Assembly (NCBI GenBank): GCA_035550215.1 | Contig: DASZPM010000006.1 | Location: 124,001 to 188,000, forward strand | Direction of reading: 5' to 3' | DNA: 64,000 nucleotides | DNA from: JABDFW01 sp035550215 | GTDB taxonomy: Bacteria > Bacteroidota > Bacteroidia > Chitinophagales > Chitinophagaceae | Shown: one piece after another, positions 16,812 through 25,011 of the stretch | Position numbering within the stretch: the first letter of the stretch is position 1 | Layout of the letters: the number at the start of each line of letters is the position of its first letter | Position numbers and translations under genes: made by a program | The notes under the pieces: model-generated | Told to the model about the DNA's origin: nothing | Seen by the model: only the letters and a program-made list of their open reading frames with translations | The model's database searches: none

Positions 16812-17369
16812 CTACGCGGGTTTGTAATCAAGCAGCACTACACCGCTTTTAAACGTTTTTGTTCCGGTAAGTTCAAGGTTAAGCCTGGTGGTTAAACCTT
16901 TAAAAATTGATGTGCCGCTGCCTATGGCCACGGGGTGAACGGAAAATTGGTATCCATCCACAAGGCCGGCATCGGCCAGTTGGGTAATAATACTGCCGCT
17001 GCCCAGCACCGTAAGGTGTTTACCGGGCTGTTCCTTCAATTTCTTAACCTCATCAATCATATTGCCGGCAATAATGGTTGTTGGCCCCCACGTTGCTTGC
17101 CGCAACGTAGTCGAAAACACAATTTTCTCCGATTTGTTCATCGCCTCTGCCATTACGGGGTTGTGCTGCAGCGCCATGGGCGAAGGCCAAAAACTTTCCA
17201 TCATTTGGTACGTTACACGGCCAAAAAGCAAAATATGCTCCTTTTGGGCATTTTCAATGGCAAACTTATTTTCCTCCTCGTCGCCGCGTTTGGCCCAGCT
17301 AATATCCCCGCCAGAACCTTTAAAATAGCCGTCTAACGACATAAAGTTGAACACCGTTAACTGTCTCAT
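16812..17369 (-). CDS. dihydrofolate-reductase-like (RibD C-terminal domain) protein
   Basis: 185 residues. It opens MRQLTVFNFMSLDGYFKGSG, the standard start of the RibD C-terminal / DHFR-like family, with VLLFGRVTYQMMESFWP-like substrate-binding and GSGSIITQLADAGLVDGYQF NADPH-loop motifs. Members reduce pteridine-like or riboflavin-type substrates or unknown compounds using NADPH; cytosolic. It heads the minus-strand cluster ending with the ECF42 sigma factor, a grouping common in Bacteroidota. The specific substrate is unknown. Confidence 0.9.
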   Translation of the reverse strand: MRQLTVFNFMSLDGYFKGSGGDISWAKRGDEEENKFAIENAQKEHILLFGRVTYQMMESFWPSPMALQHNPVMAEAMNKSEKIVFSTTLRQATWGPTTIIAGNMIDEVKKLKEQPGKHLTVLGSGSIITQLADAGLVDGYQFSVHPVAIGSGTSIFKGLTTRLNLELTGTKTFKSGVVLLDYKPA

Positions 17370-17510
17370 ACTACATTTTTTTGTGCCTGCCCTGCGGGCA
17401 AAGCGGTTACTAAATATACGTTACACAACTACATACAATGAAAGAAGACGGATTGGACAAGTAAGTAAAAATATTTTTGTACCCGGCTTTGGTAATATTA
17501 TTAGGCTGCC

Positions 17511-17566
17511 GTTGCGTCGCACTGTTGTGCCGCAACAACTGCATCAGCTTCATCTCGTAGAGATGA
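17511..17566. repeat. tandem hairpin element, candidate dispersed repeat
   Basis: Two adjacent dyads occupy the gap between the DHFR-like gene and the second barrel gene: an imperfect one at 17511-17536 (GTTGC...GCAAC with inner GCAC/GTGC) and a perfect one at 17550-17566 (TCATCTC-GTA-GAGATGA). They do not belong to the terminator that follows. This looks like a repeat of REP type, although only one copy is seen here. Confidence 0.45.
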
Positions 17567-17600
17567 GATACCGGTAGCCCAATAGGGCGATTAACCCTTT

Positions 17601-17635
17601 AAAACAAAACAGGCGATGAATATTTTCACCGCCTG
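17601..17635 (-). terminator. rho-independent terminator of the second barrel gene
   Basis: Bases 17610-17635 form CAGGCG-a-TGAA / TTCA-c-CGCCTG with a TATT loop. On the minus strand the stem is followed by TTTTGTTTT (17609-17601), a classic intrinsic terminator 30 nt after the stop of the minus-strand gene at 17665. Confidence 0.82.
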
Positions 17636-17664
17636 CTGTATGGTTTGTTACTGTATGTTAATTG

Positions 17665-20583
17665 TTATAGTTCCGGCCTGCCGAAACCGCCGCCGCCACG
17701 GAAGCCGCCGCCACCGGGGAATCCAAACCCGCCACGCCTGTTTTGCTGGCTGCCCTGGAAGCTGCGCAAGTTATAGGTAAACGTTAGCAACACATAACGG
17801 GTAAGTGTTTTTGTTTGTATATCCTGCACATAGTTTTCTGTAACATTACGCTGTATAGATACATTTTGGTTCAGCAGGTCATATACGGTTAAACGCAGTT
17901 CCGCCGCTTTATTCTTAAGAAACTGTTTTGCAAAACCTACGTTAAGCAAAGGCACGCTGGTATTATAACCCGCCGCGCGGCCGCCATAATACGTATAGGT
18001 AAAGTCAGGCGAAAACAGCCACCCGCTTTTGCTGTACCAGGTAAAATCAGTGGTAAGCGCCAGCGAAAAATAATTAAGGTTGCTCGACGGCGACTGCGAA
18101 TATTTGGCAATATTATACGTTGGCGATGCCGCGAAGTTCATGTCAAAATTATTCTTCAGGTTGGTAGTCCATTTAATGGTTTCACCCAAAGTGTAATTGG
18201 TGGTATAACTTGGCGTACCGCTGGTAAGTTTTTGTATAGAGCCGGTGGTGTCAAGCAGGCTTACACCTCTTGTATCGCTGATGTTGGTGGTAAAGTTTAT
18301 GTTTGATTTCGGCTTCTTAATCGGGAAACCGTAATTGAAAAACGCCGACAGGTTATAGGTACCGTTAAGGTTAACCGGCTTAATACTGTCAACACCGGTA
18401 ACCACATTGGTAATGGTGCTGTTTACAATATTATTGCTCACAAAGTTTGCATTGATGGACGCAAACATGTTATGAAAATTCGTCCGGTTAAAGGAAATAA
18501 GCAACAACCTGAACGAGTTGGTGAAAGACTGTTTAAGGTTAGGGTTGCCTATCTGTATATTCATCGGGTCACTGTTATCTATTACAGGCTGCAACTGCTG
18601 TGCGGTAGGCTGGCTGGTGCGCCCGCTGTAGTTAAACCGCAGCGTGGTTGAGTTAGTGAAACGGTAAGTAAGGTTTGCCGACGGGTAAATATTGGTGTAA
18701 TGCTGCGTAAGCGTTATGTTTTTGCTGCTGTTATTGCTGGTTAAATTACCAAACTGTACGCCCGAGCCAATGCTGAAATTAACCTTTTCATTCTGGTACA
18801 GGTAGCTTAACGTAGCACGGTGTGAAAAATAAGTATTCTCGTAAGTATTGGTAAGCAGGCTGTCGGGTATGTTATACGCTTTTGCCGCGCTGTCATAATC
18901 AAACGTATACTTATCTGCCGTGTTTTTGTTGTACGAGTAATTATAGTTCAGCTCCAGTATTGAATGTTTCCCCAAAGGCTCGGTGTAAGCGAAATTCGCA
19001 CTTATATTCTGGCCTTCCACTTTGCTGTTATAGTGCTGGTCAATAATACTGGTTGAATCCGTAGCCTTTATGTGGTAAACGCTTTTTGAGTAATTTTCAC
19101 CATTGCCGGTATTTGAGTTGCCGCCAAAGCTCACACCCAGGGAAAACGTCCTGCCTTTTTTGGCAAACTTGTGCCTGAACAATATGTCCGCGCTGCCGTT
19201 ATACCCGCTGTTGTGCGTATTGGTGTGGGCAGTTGAATTGCTGATTGGCACTGTTGTACCCCTTGTTGTGCTTGTAGTGGTGGATGACGACCCGTCTGAT
19301 TGCTGTATGCTTGCGTTAGGGCGTATTATCATCGAGTTAACCGAATCAAAATTGGTTTCAATATTAAAGTTTAGCCGTTGGTTTACATTCCTGTTCCTTG
19401 ACGCCTGGTCCTGGTTATTAAAAATGGAGGAATCGCCTTTTATAAAATTTTCCGTATTGCTGTTCTGGTCTTTTTCCGTTAACAGGTTATTGTAAAAATA
19501 GCTGCCCGCTGCCTGGGTATTTTTGCCCCAGTTGTCGCGGTAGTTAAGCCCGGCCGCCGCAGTAGTGGTAATACCATTATTATTGTTGGTAAACCCTGTA
19601 GTTAAACCGCCGCCGTTACCGGCCCTGTTGCCACCCGCGCCACCAAAGTTACGGCCTGCACCACCGCCTAAACCACCGGCATAACCGCCCCTGCCGCCGC
19701 CGCCACCTAAAATATCCTGCACCGTAAAGTTTTGTTTGTTGGTGTTGTTTAACTGGCCTATAAAAGAAATTTGCTGGTTGCCTTTAAACCTGCTAAGGTT
19801 TGCCGCCTCGTCATACAACCCTTTGTTACCCACACCGGCTATTACCTTACCAAAATACCCTGTGCTCATGTTCTTTTTGGTAACAATGTTTATTGTTTTT
19901 ACGCGGTTACCGTCGTCAAAACCGGTAAACTTGCTCTGGTCGCTCTGGTCGTCAAACACCTGTATTTTTTCAATTACATCACTGGGCAGGTTTTGGGTAG
20001 CCAATTTGGGGTCGTCCCCAAAAAAGCGCTGGCCGTTTACGGTAACACGCTGTACTGTTTCACCCTGCGCTTTTATGGTGCCGTCTTTGGCAACATCAAT
20101 ACCGGGCAGCTTATTCAGCAGGTCCTGCGCGGTGGCGTTGGGCTTAACATTATACATCGTGGCATTGTACTCCGTAGTATCTTTTTTTATAATAATGGGC
20201 GGGGCTTCTACGGTAACGCCTGCAAGAACATTTGCATGCTGGTTCATATAAATAGTACCGGCATCAAGTAACAGGCTGTCTTTTGAGATGGTAAATGGCT
20301 GGTTACGTGTATCGTACCCGTTAAAAGTAACCTGCAGGTTGTAGTTGCCTAACGGCAGGTTGTGTATAGTGAAAAGCCCGTTCGCGTCAGACAACACCTG
20401 GGTGACGGTGGTAGAGTCCGGCCGCATTATTTTTATCGCCGCCTGCTGTAATACCTGGTGACTGGCAGTATCGGCAAGGCGGCCCTTTAGCATTCCGCGA
20501 AGGTTTTTCGTGCTGTCCTGTGCATGCAAACAGGTAACTGTAAACAGCATGCTTATCAAAAGGAGTATGTAACGTTGTTTCAT
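17665..20583 (-). CDS. large outer-membrane beta-barrel protein, Gly-rich loops
   Basis: 972 residues; paralog of the protein at 8331-11168. Signal peptide at 1-21 (CLHAQ), regulatory-like Ig fold at about 28-115, plug at about 120-240 (LLNKLPGIDVAKDGTI, VQRVTVNGQRFFGDDP), then barrel. A Gly-rich insertion near residues 290-335 and a Gly-rich C-terminal tail at about 945-972 are unusual for this family. The barrel strands reach TLTRYVLLTFTYNLRSF, so the tail lies beyond the usual last strand. Located upstream of a terminator and transcribed alone. Ligand unknown; no SusD-like partner. Confidence 0.88.
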   Translation of the reverse strand: MKQRYILLLISMLFTVTCLHAQDSTKNLRGMLKGRLADTASHQVLQQAAIKIMRPDSTTVTQVLSDANGLFTIHNLPLGNYNLQVTFNGYDTRNQPFTISKDSLLLDAGTIYMNQHANVLAGVTVEAPPIIIKKDTTEYNATMYNVKPNATAQDLLNKLPGIDVAKDGTIKAQGETVQRVTVNGQRFFGDDPKLATQNLPSDVIEKIQVFDDQSDQSKFTGFDDGNRVKTINIVTKKNMSTGYFGKVIAGVGNKGLYDEAANLSRFKGNQQISFIGQLNNTNKQNFTVQDILGGGGGRGGYAGGLGGGAGRNFGGAGGNRAGNGGGLTTGFTNNNNGITTTAAAGLNYRDNWGKNTQAAGSYFYNNLLTEKDQNSNTENFIKGDSSIFNNQDQASRNRNVNQRLNFNIETNFDSVNSMIIRPNASIQQSDGSSSTTTSTTRGTTVPISNSTAHTNTHNSGYNGSADILFRHKFAKKGRTFSLGVSFGGNSNTGNGENYSKSVYHIKATDSTSIIDQHYNSKVEGQNISANFAYTEPLGKHSILELNYNYSYNKNTADKYTFDYDSAAKAYNIPDSLLTNTYENTYFSHRATLSYLYQNEKVNFSIGSGVQFGNLTSNNSSKNITLTQHYTNIYPSANLTYRFTNSTTLRFNYSGRTSQPTAQQLQPVIDNSDPMNIQIGNPNLKQSFTNSFRLLLISFNRTNFHNMFASINANFVSNNIVNSTITNVVTGVDSIKPVNLNGTYNLSAFFNYGFPIKKPKSNINFTTNISDTRGVSLLDTTGSIQKLTSGTPSYTTNYTLGETIKWTTNLKNNFDMNFAASPTYNIAKYSQSPSSNLNYFSLALTTDFTWYSKSGWLFSPDFTYTYYGGRAAGYNTSVPLLNVGFAKQFLKNKAAELRLTVYDLLNQNVSIQRNVTENYVQDIQTKTLTRYVLLTFTYNLRSFQGSQQNRRGGFGFPGGGGFRGGGGFGRPEL

Positions 20584-20636
20584 AAATGCCTCGTTTTTTA
20601 TTTGCTTTTTGAGGCAGCAGGAGATGTAAACCTACA

Positions 20637-20649
20637 CACAATTATTGTG
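20637..20649. promoter_or_regulatory. palindrome upstream of the second barrel gene
   Basis: CACAAT-T-ATTGTG, a perfect 13-bp dyad, about 55 nt upstream of the ATG at 20583 on the minus strand. It could be an operator in the promoter. No other evidence. Confidence 0.35.
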
Positions 20650-20804
20650 CTGCAATTAATGTGTCGGCGGGTTGTTTAATTAAATAGGTAATGTTTTTTA
20701 ACGGCTTGTAAAGCAATGCAAAATGGCCTTTTTTTTCGGTGAAATACGATGTCTTTCGTTATAAAAAATTATCATATTTGCGGTTTGCAATAACTCAATA
20801 TTCG

Positions 20805-21491
20805 CTACAGCTTCATTATTCTAATGTTCCTGAAATATATCGGCGCCCCGGCATGTTTGCCCTGCAGCCCAATATGCCCGTGCAATGGCAAAACTGCCAT
20901 GGGTGTACTTAGCCAGTTGGGTATAGGTGAGCCGTCAGGGTTCGTTTTGGCTGAAGTGAACAGGCTCATGTCGCAGGTATTTACCAGTTCACCGTTTAAT
21001 ACTATCCATATTTTTTTGCCTTTGCAGGTAATGGTATAATGGTTCCATTCGCCGGCTTTTTTTACGGTCCGTTTGGTGACAGCCTGGTGGCCAAATACGG
21101 CGCCGCATTGCCATGTTGCAGGGGCTTTGCTCCACTCGTCTGAATAATCGTCTGCAATCTGTAACTCTACTGAATGGGGTATCCATTCATCTGTATCTGT
21201 TGCATGTACAATTACACCGCTGTTGGTGCCATCCGCGTTTTTAAATTCAAGGTCAAGCACAAAATCATCATATTCATCTTTGCTCCATATACATTCGTCT
21301 TTTGATGCTGTAAGCACGCCGTCGGTAACAGTCCATACGCCTGCTGGGTATATAGCATTGGTGAGCTCTGTATTAAAAAGGTTGCTCCACTTCTTCCCCG
21401 AGGTGTCGGGGTGGGTAGTATATACCTTATGGGAAGATGAGCAGCTAACGATTACAAAAAGGCTTACAGCAATGGACAAAATTTTTCTCAT
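20805..21491 (-). CDS. DUF1080 (3-keto-disaccharide hydrolase-type) lipoprotein
   Basis: 228 residues from ATG 21491; an in-frame upstream extension lacks signal-like sequence. The N-terminus is a lipoprotein signal (VSLFVIVSC, lipobox VSC). The body is a jellyroll-type domain with WSNLFNTEL, TNSGVIVHATD, GEWNHYTITCKG, GHIGLQGKHAGAPIYFRNIRI, matching DUF1080. Several members of this family hydrolyse 3-keto-glycosides made by glucoside 3-dehydrogenases. It is probably anchored in the periplasm or outer membrane. It may act with the GMC oxidoreductases further right, although they lie 36 kb away. Confidence 0.9.
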   Translation of the reverse strand: MRKILSIAVSLFVIVSCSSSHKVYTTHPDTSGKKWSNLFNTELTNAIYPAGVWTVTDGVLTASKDECIWSKDEYDDFVLDLEFKNADGTNSGVIVHATDTDEWIPHSVELQIADDYSDEWSKAPATWQCGAVFGHQAVTKRTVKKAGEWNHYTITCKGKKIWIVLNGELVNTCDMSLFTSAKTNPDGSPIPNWLSTPMAVLPLHGHIGLQGKHAGAPIYFRNIRIMKL

Positions 21492-21631
21492 ATATTGATT
21501 GTTGTACGCTGCTAAGATAGGCCTATAAACTGCTGCACCGGCATTAATACGGTAATTGCGCAATAAATTCAGGCGGAACGCCACCCGTTATTTTTCAAAC
21601 GGTAACATTAAGTACACAAAAAAGCACAACC

Positions 21632-21647
21632 TTTAGGTAAACCTAAA
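21632..21647 (+). promoter_or_regulatory. TTTAGGT-AA-ACCTAAA palindrome upstream of VOC gene
   Basis: A 16-bp dyad lies 10 nt upstream of the ATG at 21658. The half-site TTTAGG resembles those of DtxR/MntR-type metal regulators, but this resemblance is by eye. It overlaps the ribosome-binding region, so a bound repressor would block expression. Confidence 0.45.
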
Positions 21648-21657
21648 ATTTACAACT

Positions 21658-22041
21658 ATGGATGCATCAGTAAACTCTCTCAACTGGTTTGAGATTCCGG
21701 CGAAAGATATCGCCCGCGCCAAAACATTTTATGAAAACATCTTCGGCATTACCATGGAAACAATGGATATGATGGGGATGAAAATGGCCTTCTTTCCTGC
21801 CGAACCGAGCAGCGGTAAGGCATCCGGCGGCCTGTGCGAAAGCCCATACCATACCCCAAGCCAGGATGGCGCTATCATTTATCTTAATGCCAATCCCGAC
21901 CTTAGTGCGGTAACCGGCAAAATTGAAGCTGCCGGCGGGCAGGTAGCCATGCCTAAAACAAAAATTTCTGATGAAATTGGTTACATGGCATTTTTTATTG
22001 ATTCAGAAGGCAACCGCGTTGGCCTTCACTCACAACAGTAG
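21658..22041 (+). CDS. VOC-family (glyoxalase/dioxygenase-like) protein
   Basis: 127 residues in two beta-alpha-beta-beta-beta modules. N-terminal LNWFEIPAKDIARAKTFYEN and C-terminal GYMAFFIDSEGNRVGLHSQ are typical of VOC proteins. Metal-ligand positions are not fully clear (the usual first His is replaced by Asn/Trp in NWFE). It probably acts on a small metabolite or binds a toxin; cytosolic. A clear terminator follows, so it is a one-gene transcript. A DtxR-like palindrome lies just upstream. Confidence 0.87.
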   Translation: MDASVNSLNWFEIPAKDIARAKTFYENIFGITMETMDMMGMKMAFFPAEPSSGKASGGLCESPYHTPSQDGAIIYLNANPDLSAVTGKIEAAGGQVAMPKTKISDEIGYMAFFIDSEGNRVGLHSQQ

Positions 22042-22062
22042 CCTGCCGTAAACAAATTGCTT

Positions 22063-22097
22063 GCCGCCGCGTGCCTGCTGTACGCGGCGGCTTTTTT
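22063..22097 (+). terminator. rho-independent terminator of the VOC gene
   Basis: GCCGCCGCGT (22063-22072) pairs with ACGCGGCGGC (22082-22091) across a 9-nt loop, then TTTTTT. A strong GC-rich stem with a U tract 22 nt after the stop. Confidence 0.9.
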
Positions 22098-22133
22098 ATA
22101 GCCGGTTTCGTGACAGACTGTATTATTTAACCC

Positions 22134-22160
22134 CTAATTTTACCGCCCGGTAAAAATTAG
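22134..22160 (+). promoter_or_regulatory. hairpin abutting the start codon of the kinase-like gene
   Basis: CTAATTTTACCG (22134-22145) pairs with CGGTAAAAATTAG (22148-22160) with one bulged base. The inner part TTTTACCG-CC-CGGTAAAA is a perfect palindrome. The stem ends one base before the ATG at 22162 and would cover any ribosome-binding site, or it may be a protein operator. Confidence 0.5.
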
Positions 22161-22161
22161 T

Positions 22162-23220
22162 ATGATACAATCTATTCTGCAGCAATACGGTTTTAATGAA
22201 AGTTTATGTACGGTAAATGCCTTTGGCACCGGCCTTATTAATAATACATGGCTTGTTGGCTACGCAGGCAAAAACTATATACTGCAGCGTATTAACCAAA
22301 ATGTGTTTAAAACCCCCGCTTATATTGACGACAATATACGGGCGCTGGCTGGGTTTCTTTCGCAGCACAACCCGGGCTATACGTTTACTGTGCCGGTAAG
22401 CACGCCGGGCGGCAAAACCCTGGTTATAACAAGTGACGGCGCTTTCAGGATGTTTGCATTTATTGAAGGCTCGCGCACGTACGATGTATTGCAAAAACCG
22501 CAGCAGGCTTTTGAGGCGGCAAAGCAATTCGGCAGGTTTACAAAACTGCTCTGCGGCTTTAATTCCGCCAGCCTTAAAATAACACTGCCTGAATTTCACA
22601 ACCTCTCACTGCGGTATTGCCAGTTTGAAGAAGCAACGCAAAAAGGCGATGCGGAACGTATAAAACATGCCGGGGTGCTTATATACGATGTAAAAAAGTA
22701 CGCGCCGCTGGTAGATATTTTTGAAGACATACAAATAAACCCGGCGTTTAAAAAACGTGTTACGCACCACGATACCAAAATAAGCAATGTATTGTTTGAC
22801 AAAGAGGATAAAGGCATTTGCGTGATTGACCTTGACACAGTTATGCCGGGTTATTTTATTAGCGATGTGGGCGATATGCTGCGCACCTATCTTTCAGCCG
22901 CAGGCGAAGAGGAAACCGACCTGAGCAAAGTGTACGTGCGCGATGAATATTTTTACGCCGTTATGCGCGGGTACCTGGGGGAGATGAAAGAGGAATTAAG
23001 CGATGAAGAACTGGATGCGTTTGTTTATGCCGGGGAATTTATGATATACATGCAGGCCCTGCGTTTTTTAACGGATTACCTTAACAATGATGTTTATTAT
23101 GGCGCAAAGTACCCTTTACACAACTATAACCGCGCCGCTAACCAAATGATACTGCTGGAAGATTTGATGAGAAAAGAGAAAATGTTTAAAAACAATGTCA
23201 GCAATTTTTTGCAGGAGTGA
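22162..23220 (+). CDS. aminoglycoside-phosphotransferase-fold kinase, N-acetylhexosamine-1-kinase-like
   Basis: 352 residues. Catalytic loop HHDTKISNVLFD at about 202-213 (His203, Asp204, Asn209) and the metal motif VIDLDTVMPG at 221-230 (Asp223 or Asp225) mark the APH/ChoK kinase fold. GTGLINNTW at 22-30 is the nucleotide-loop region, and FIEGSRTYDV follows the hinge. The overall pattern resembles NahK, which phosphorylates the anomeric carbon of N-acetylhexosamines. This is an inference from sequence feel; other APH-type kinases are possible. A GH109-type gene close by could supply the sugar. Cytosolic. A hairpin covers the translation start. Confidence 0.85.
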   Translation: MIQSILQQYGFNESLCTVNAFGTGLINNTWLVGYAGKNYILQRINQNVFKTPAYIDDNIRALAGFLSQHNPGYTFTVPVSTPGGKTLVITSDGAFRMFAFIEGSRTYDVLQKPQQAFEAAKQFGRFTKLLCGFNSASLKITLPEFHNLSLRYCQFEEATQKGDAERIKHAGVLIYDVKKYAPLVDIFEDIQINPAFKKRVTHHDTKISNVLFDKEDKGICVIDLDTVMPGYFISDVGDMLRTYLSAAGEEETDLSKVYVRDEYFYAVMRGYLGEMKEELSDEELDAFVYAGEFMIYMQALRFLTDYLNNDVYYGAKYPLHNYNRAANQMILLEDLMRKEKMFKNNVSNFLQE

Positions 23221-23262
23221 AATTTTTTGCAAAACCCCACTCCTTCAAAAATATACCGGTAA

Positions 23263-24900
23263 TCATGCCACCATCTTTTTCCGTGCTGGTATTTTCTTTG
23301 TTCTCCATAATAAGCCGGCAACCAGGTACAGCACTGCTGCGCAGGTAATAACCATGCACAGGTACGCAAAGGCGTCACCAATAACATTGTACACTGTGGC
23401 AACATGGCCTGTTATAACATTGGCCGCCCAAAGCTTTTCGCCCGGGTTGTAAAAGTCGAATGAAGCCAGTTTTTTACCCCTGTAATCTGTAACAAGCGAT
23501 AAACCCCCGCTGGCCTGCCGTACTACAGTACATCCATTCTCAATACCGCGAAACATCGCCATGTAGCTGTGGTAAGGGGCAATAGCATACCAGTCGCCGG
23601 AAGGCAGGAACAGGATGCCTGATTTTTCCGCGCCTAACTGCCGCATACTGCCGGGTATATCCGCATCATAGCAGATGGATACAGACACTTTTCCATAAGG
23701 TGTTCTCACTACCGGTATTTTTCCATCCCCCGGTTTGCAGCGCTCCGCGTAAGGCACGGGATGGTTTTTGTGAAATACGTTCAAAATCTCCCCTTCCGGC
23801 GATATTAACAGGGTTTTATTCTCCAGGAACATTTTTGCGGGCGTTAGCTTGCCGGTATCAAAAACACCCATCGCCATCAGCAGGTACACGCTGTTATTTT
23901 TTGCAAAGTTCTGCCCGCGTTGTATAAAAGCATCCTGCATGGTTACGGGCATAATAGCGTTGGCTTCGCTCCAGGTAATTATTTTCGCGCCTGCCTGCGC
24001 CGCCTGCCTGCTTTCTGCAAAAAGGCTGTCATGCAGGGCATATAATGCCTTATAGCCATTGGCAAATTTTGCGGTATCGGGGTTTTCAATAAAGGGCAAC
24101 AGGGCAGCATTAACCTGCTGCAGTTGGGGGGAGGTTGGCGATGTTCGCGGGTCAATAGTTACAGTTTTGCCTGTTACATCTTTGTACACACCTTCCAGCA
24201 GCCCGAAAGTTGGCACGGACAGGCCAGCTACCTTCACATCAGCCATCCTGGTCGTTTGCACGCTGTACAGCCTGTAAGCGCCAAATAAAAGTATCACTCC
24301 AAAAAATCCTGCAAACCATGTCACGCCGTTGGTAAACTTTTTACCTGTATAATAGTTTTGCAAAGCCCAAACCGTTACCGCTGCAAACCAGTACACCATA
24401 AATGATATGCCCGCAAGGCCGGTAACTGAAGCCAGTTGCGCTAACCATGAAAATGAATATTGCGTATTGGCGATTGACCACCATGCCCCGCCGCCGGTGG
24501 CAATATCAAAAAACTCTTTAGCAGTAAAAGCCGCCGGGAAAACAAGTGTAGTGATAAAATGACCGCTTTTTTTGCTTACCCATCTATCAATAAAGAATAT
24601 GGCAAGCAGTTTTGCGGTGTTAATAACGGTAAGCGCCACGGTAACCGGCCAGGGGAAAGGGAATACATTATACGCCGACACAATTTGCGATGCCATTAAC
24701 GCCACAATAAACCAAAGCATTTTAAAACGCAGTACAGCATTACGAAAATAAAAGAGCAATAAACCCGGTGCAAACCAGGCAAATACCGGAATAGCCCATT
24801 TAGGCGACAACAATGCGTTAGCGGCAGCCCCGGCTGCCAGTATGCCTGCAAACAGCCATTTGGAGGAAGGCATTAAGCGGGGAGAGGAATGAAGTGTCAT
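23263..24900 (-). CDS. apolipoprotein N-acyltransferase-like membrane protein
   Basis: 545 residues from ATG 24900; a GTG five codons upstream is less likely. N-terminal membrane helices (about 15-210) precede a carbon-nitrogen hydrolase domain with the E-K-C catalytic triad at Glu312 (ITWSEANA), Lys378 (VFHKNHPVPYAE) and Cys410 (SVSICYDADI), and one more helix pair at the end. The layout matches Lnt, which N-acylates the N-terminal Cys of lipoproteins at the periplasmic face. It is not in a housekeeping setting here: it follows an AraC regulator and a sugar enzyme gene. It may be an Lnt paralog with a different acyl acceptor. Confidence 0.85.
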   Translation of the reverse strand: MTLHSSPRLMPSSKWLFAGILAAGAAANALLSPKWAIPVFAWFAPGLLLFYFRNAVLRFKMLWFIVALMASQIVSAYNVFPFPWPVTVALTVINTAKLLAIFFIDRWVSKKSGHFITTLVFPAAFTAKEFFDIATGGGAWWSIANTQYSFSWLAQLASVTGLAGISFMVYWFAAVTVWALQNYYTGKKFTNGVTWFAGFFGVILLFGAYRLYSVQTTRMADVKVAGLSVPTFGLLEGVYKDVTGKTVTIDPRTSPTSPQLQQVNAALLPFIENPDTAKFANGYKALYALHDSLFAESRQAAQAGAKIITWSEANAIMPVTMQDAFIQRGQNFAKNNSVYLLMAMGVFDTGKLTPAKMFLENKTLLISPEGEILNVFHKNHPVPYAERCKPGDGKIPVVRTPYGKVSVSICYDADIPGSMRQLGAEKSGILFLPSGDWYAIAPYHSYMAMFRGIENGCTVVRQASGGLSLVTDYRGKKLASFDFYNPGEKLWAANVITGHVATVYNVIGDAFAYLCMVITCAAVLYLVAGLLWRTKKIPARKKMVA

Positions 24901-24954
24901 AAAAATTGTTTTCACAAATATTCAGGCATGAAAATGCCCTGTAAGGCCGCCGTT

Positions 24955-25008
24955 GTAAAGTCGAACGCATTTAATTGGTTCGAAAACAGGAAAACGTAAA
25001 GTCGAACG
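24955..25008 (-). promoter_or_regulatory. 13-bp direct repeats upstream of the Lnt-like gene
   Basis: GTAAAGTCGAACG occurs exactly at 24955-24967 and 24996-25008, a 41-bp period (near four helical turns). They lie between the AraC-regulator stop and the Lnt-like start. AraC-type proteins bind direct repeats, so this may be the operator for the regulator encoded next door. Confidence 0.45.
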
Positions 25009-25011
25009 GTT

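Noticed and set aside
17670..19720. Gly-rich GC repeats in the barrel gene as a CRISPR or satellite
   Set aside because: They encode Gly runs in an open frame; no constant repeat-spacer pattern.
8331..20583. SusC/SusD pairs
   Set aside because: No SusD-like lipoprotein next to either barrel gene; the barrels lack the usual SusC length and plug pattern.
20805..21584. longer start for the DUF1080 protein at 21584
   Set aside because: The extra 31 residues lack signal features; the lipoprotein signal starts at 21491.
23213..23244. AGGAGTG/CACTCCT stem between convergent genes as a terminator
   Set aside because: 7-bp stem with a long loop and no T-run; too weak to call.
24970..24985. GGTTCGAA as a tRNA T-loop
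   Set aside because: No acceptor or anticodon stems around it; part of the repeat region before the Lnt-like gene.
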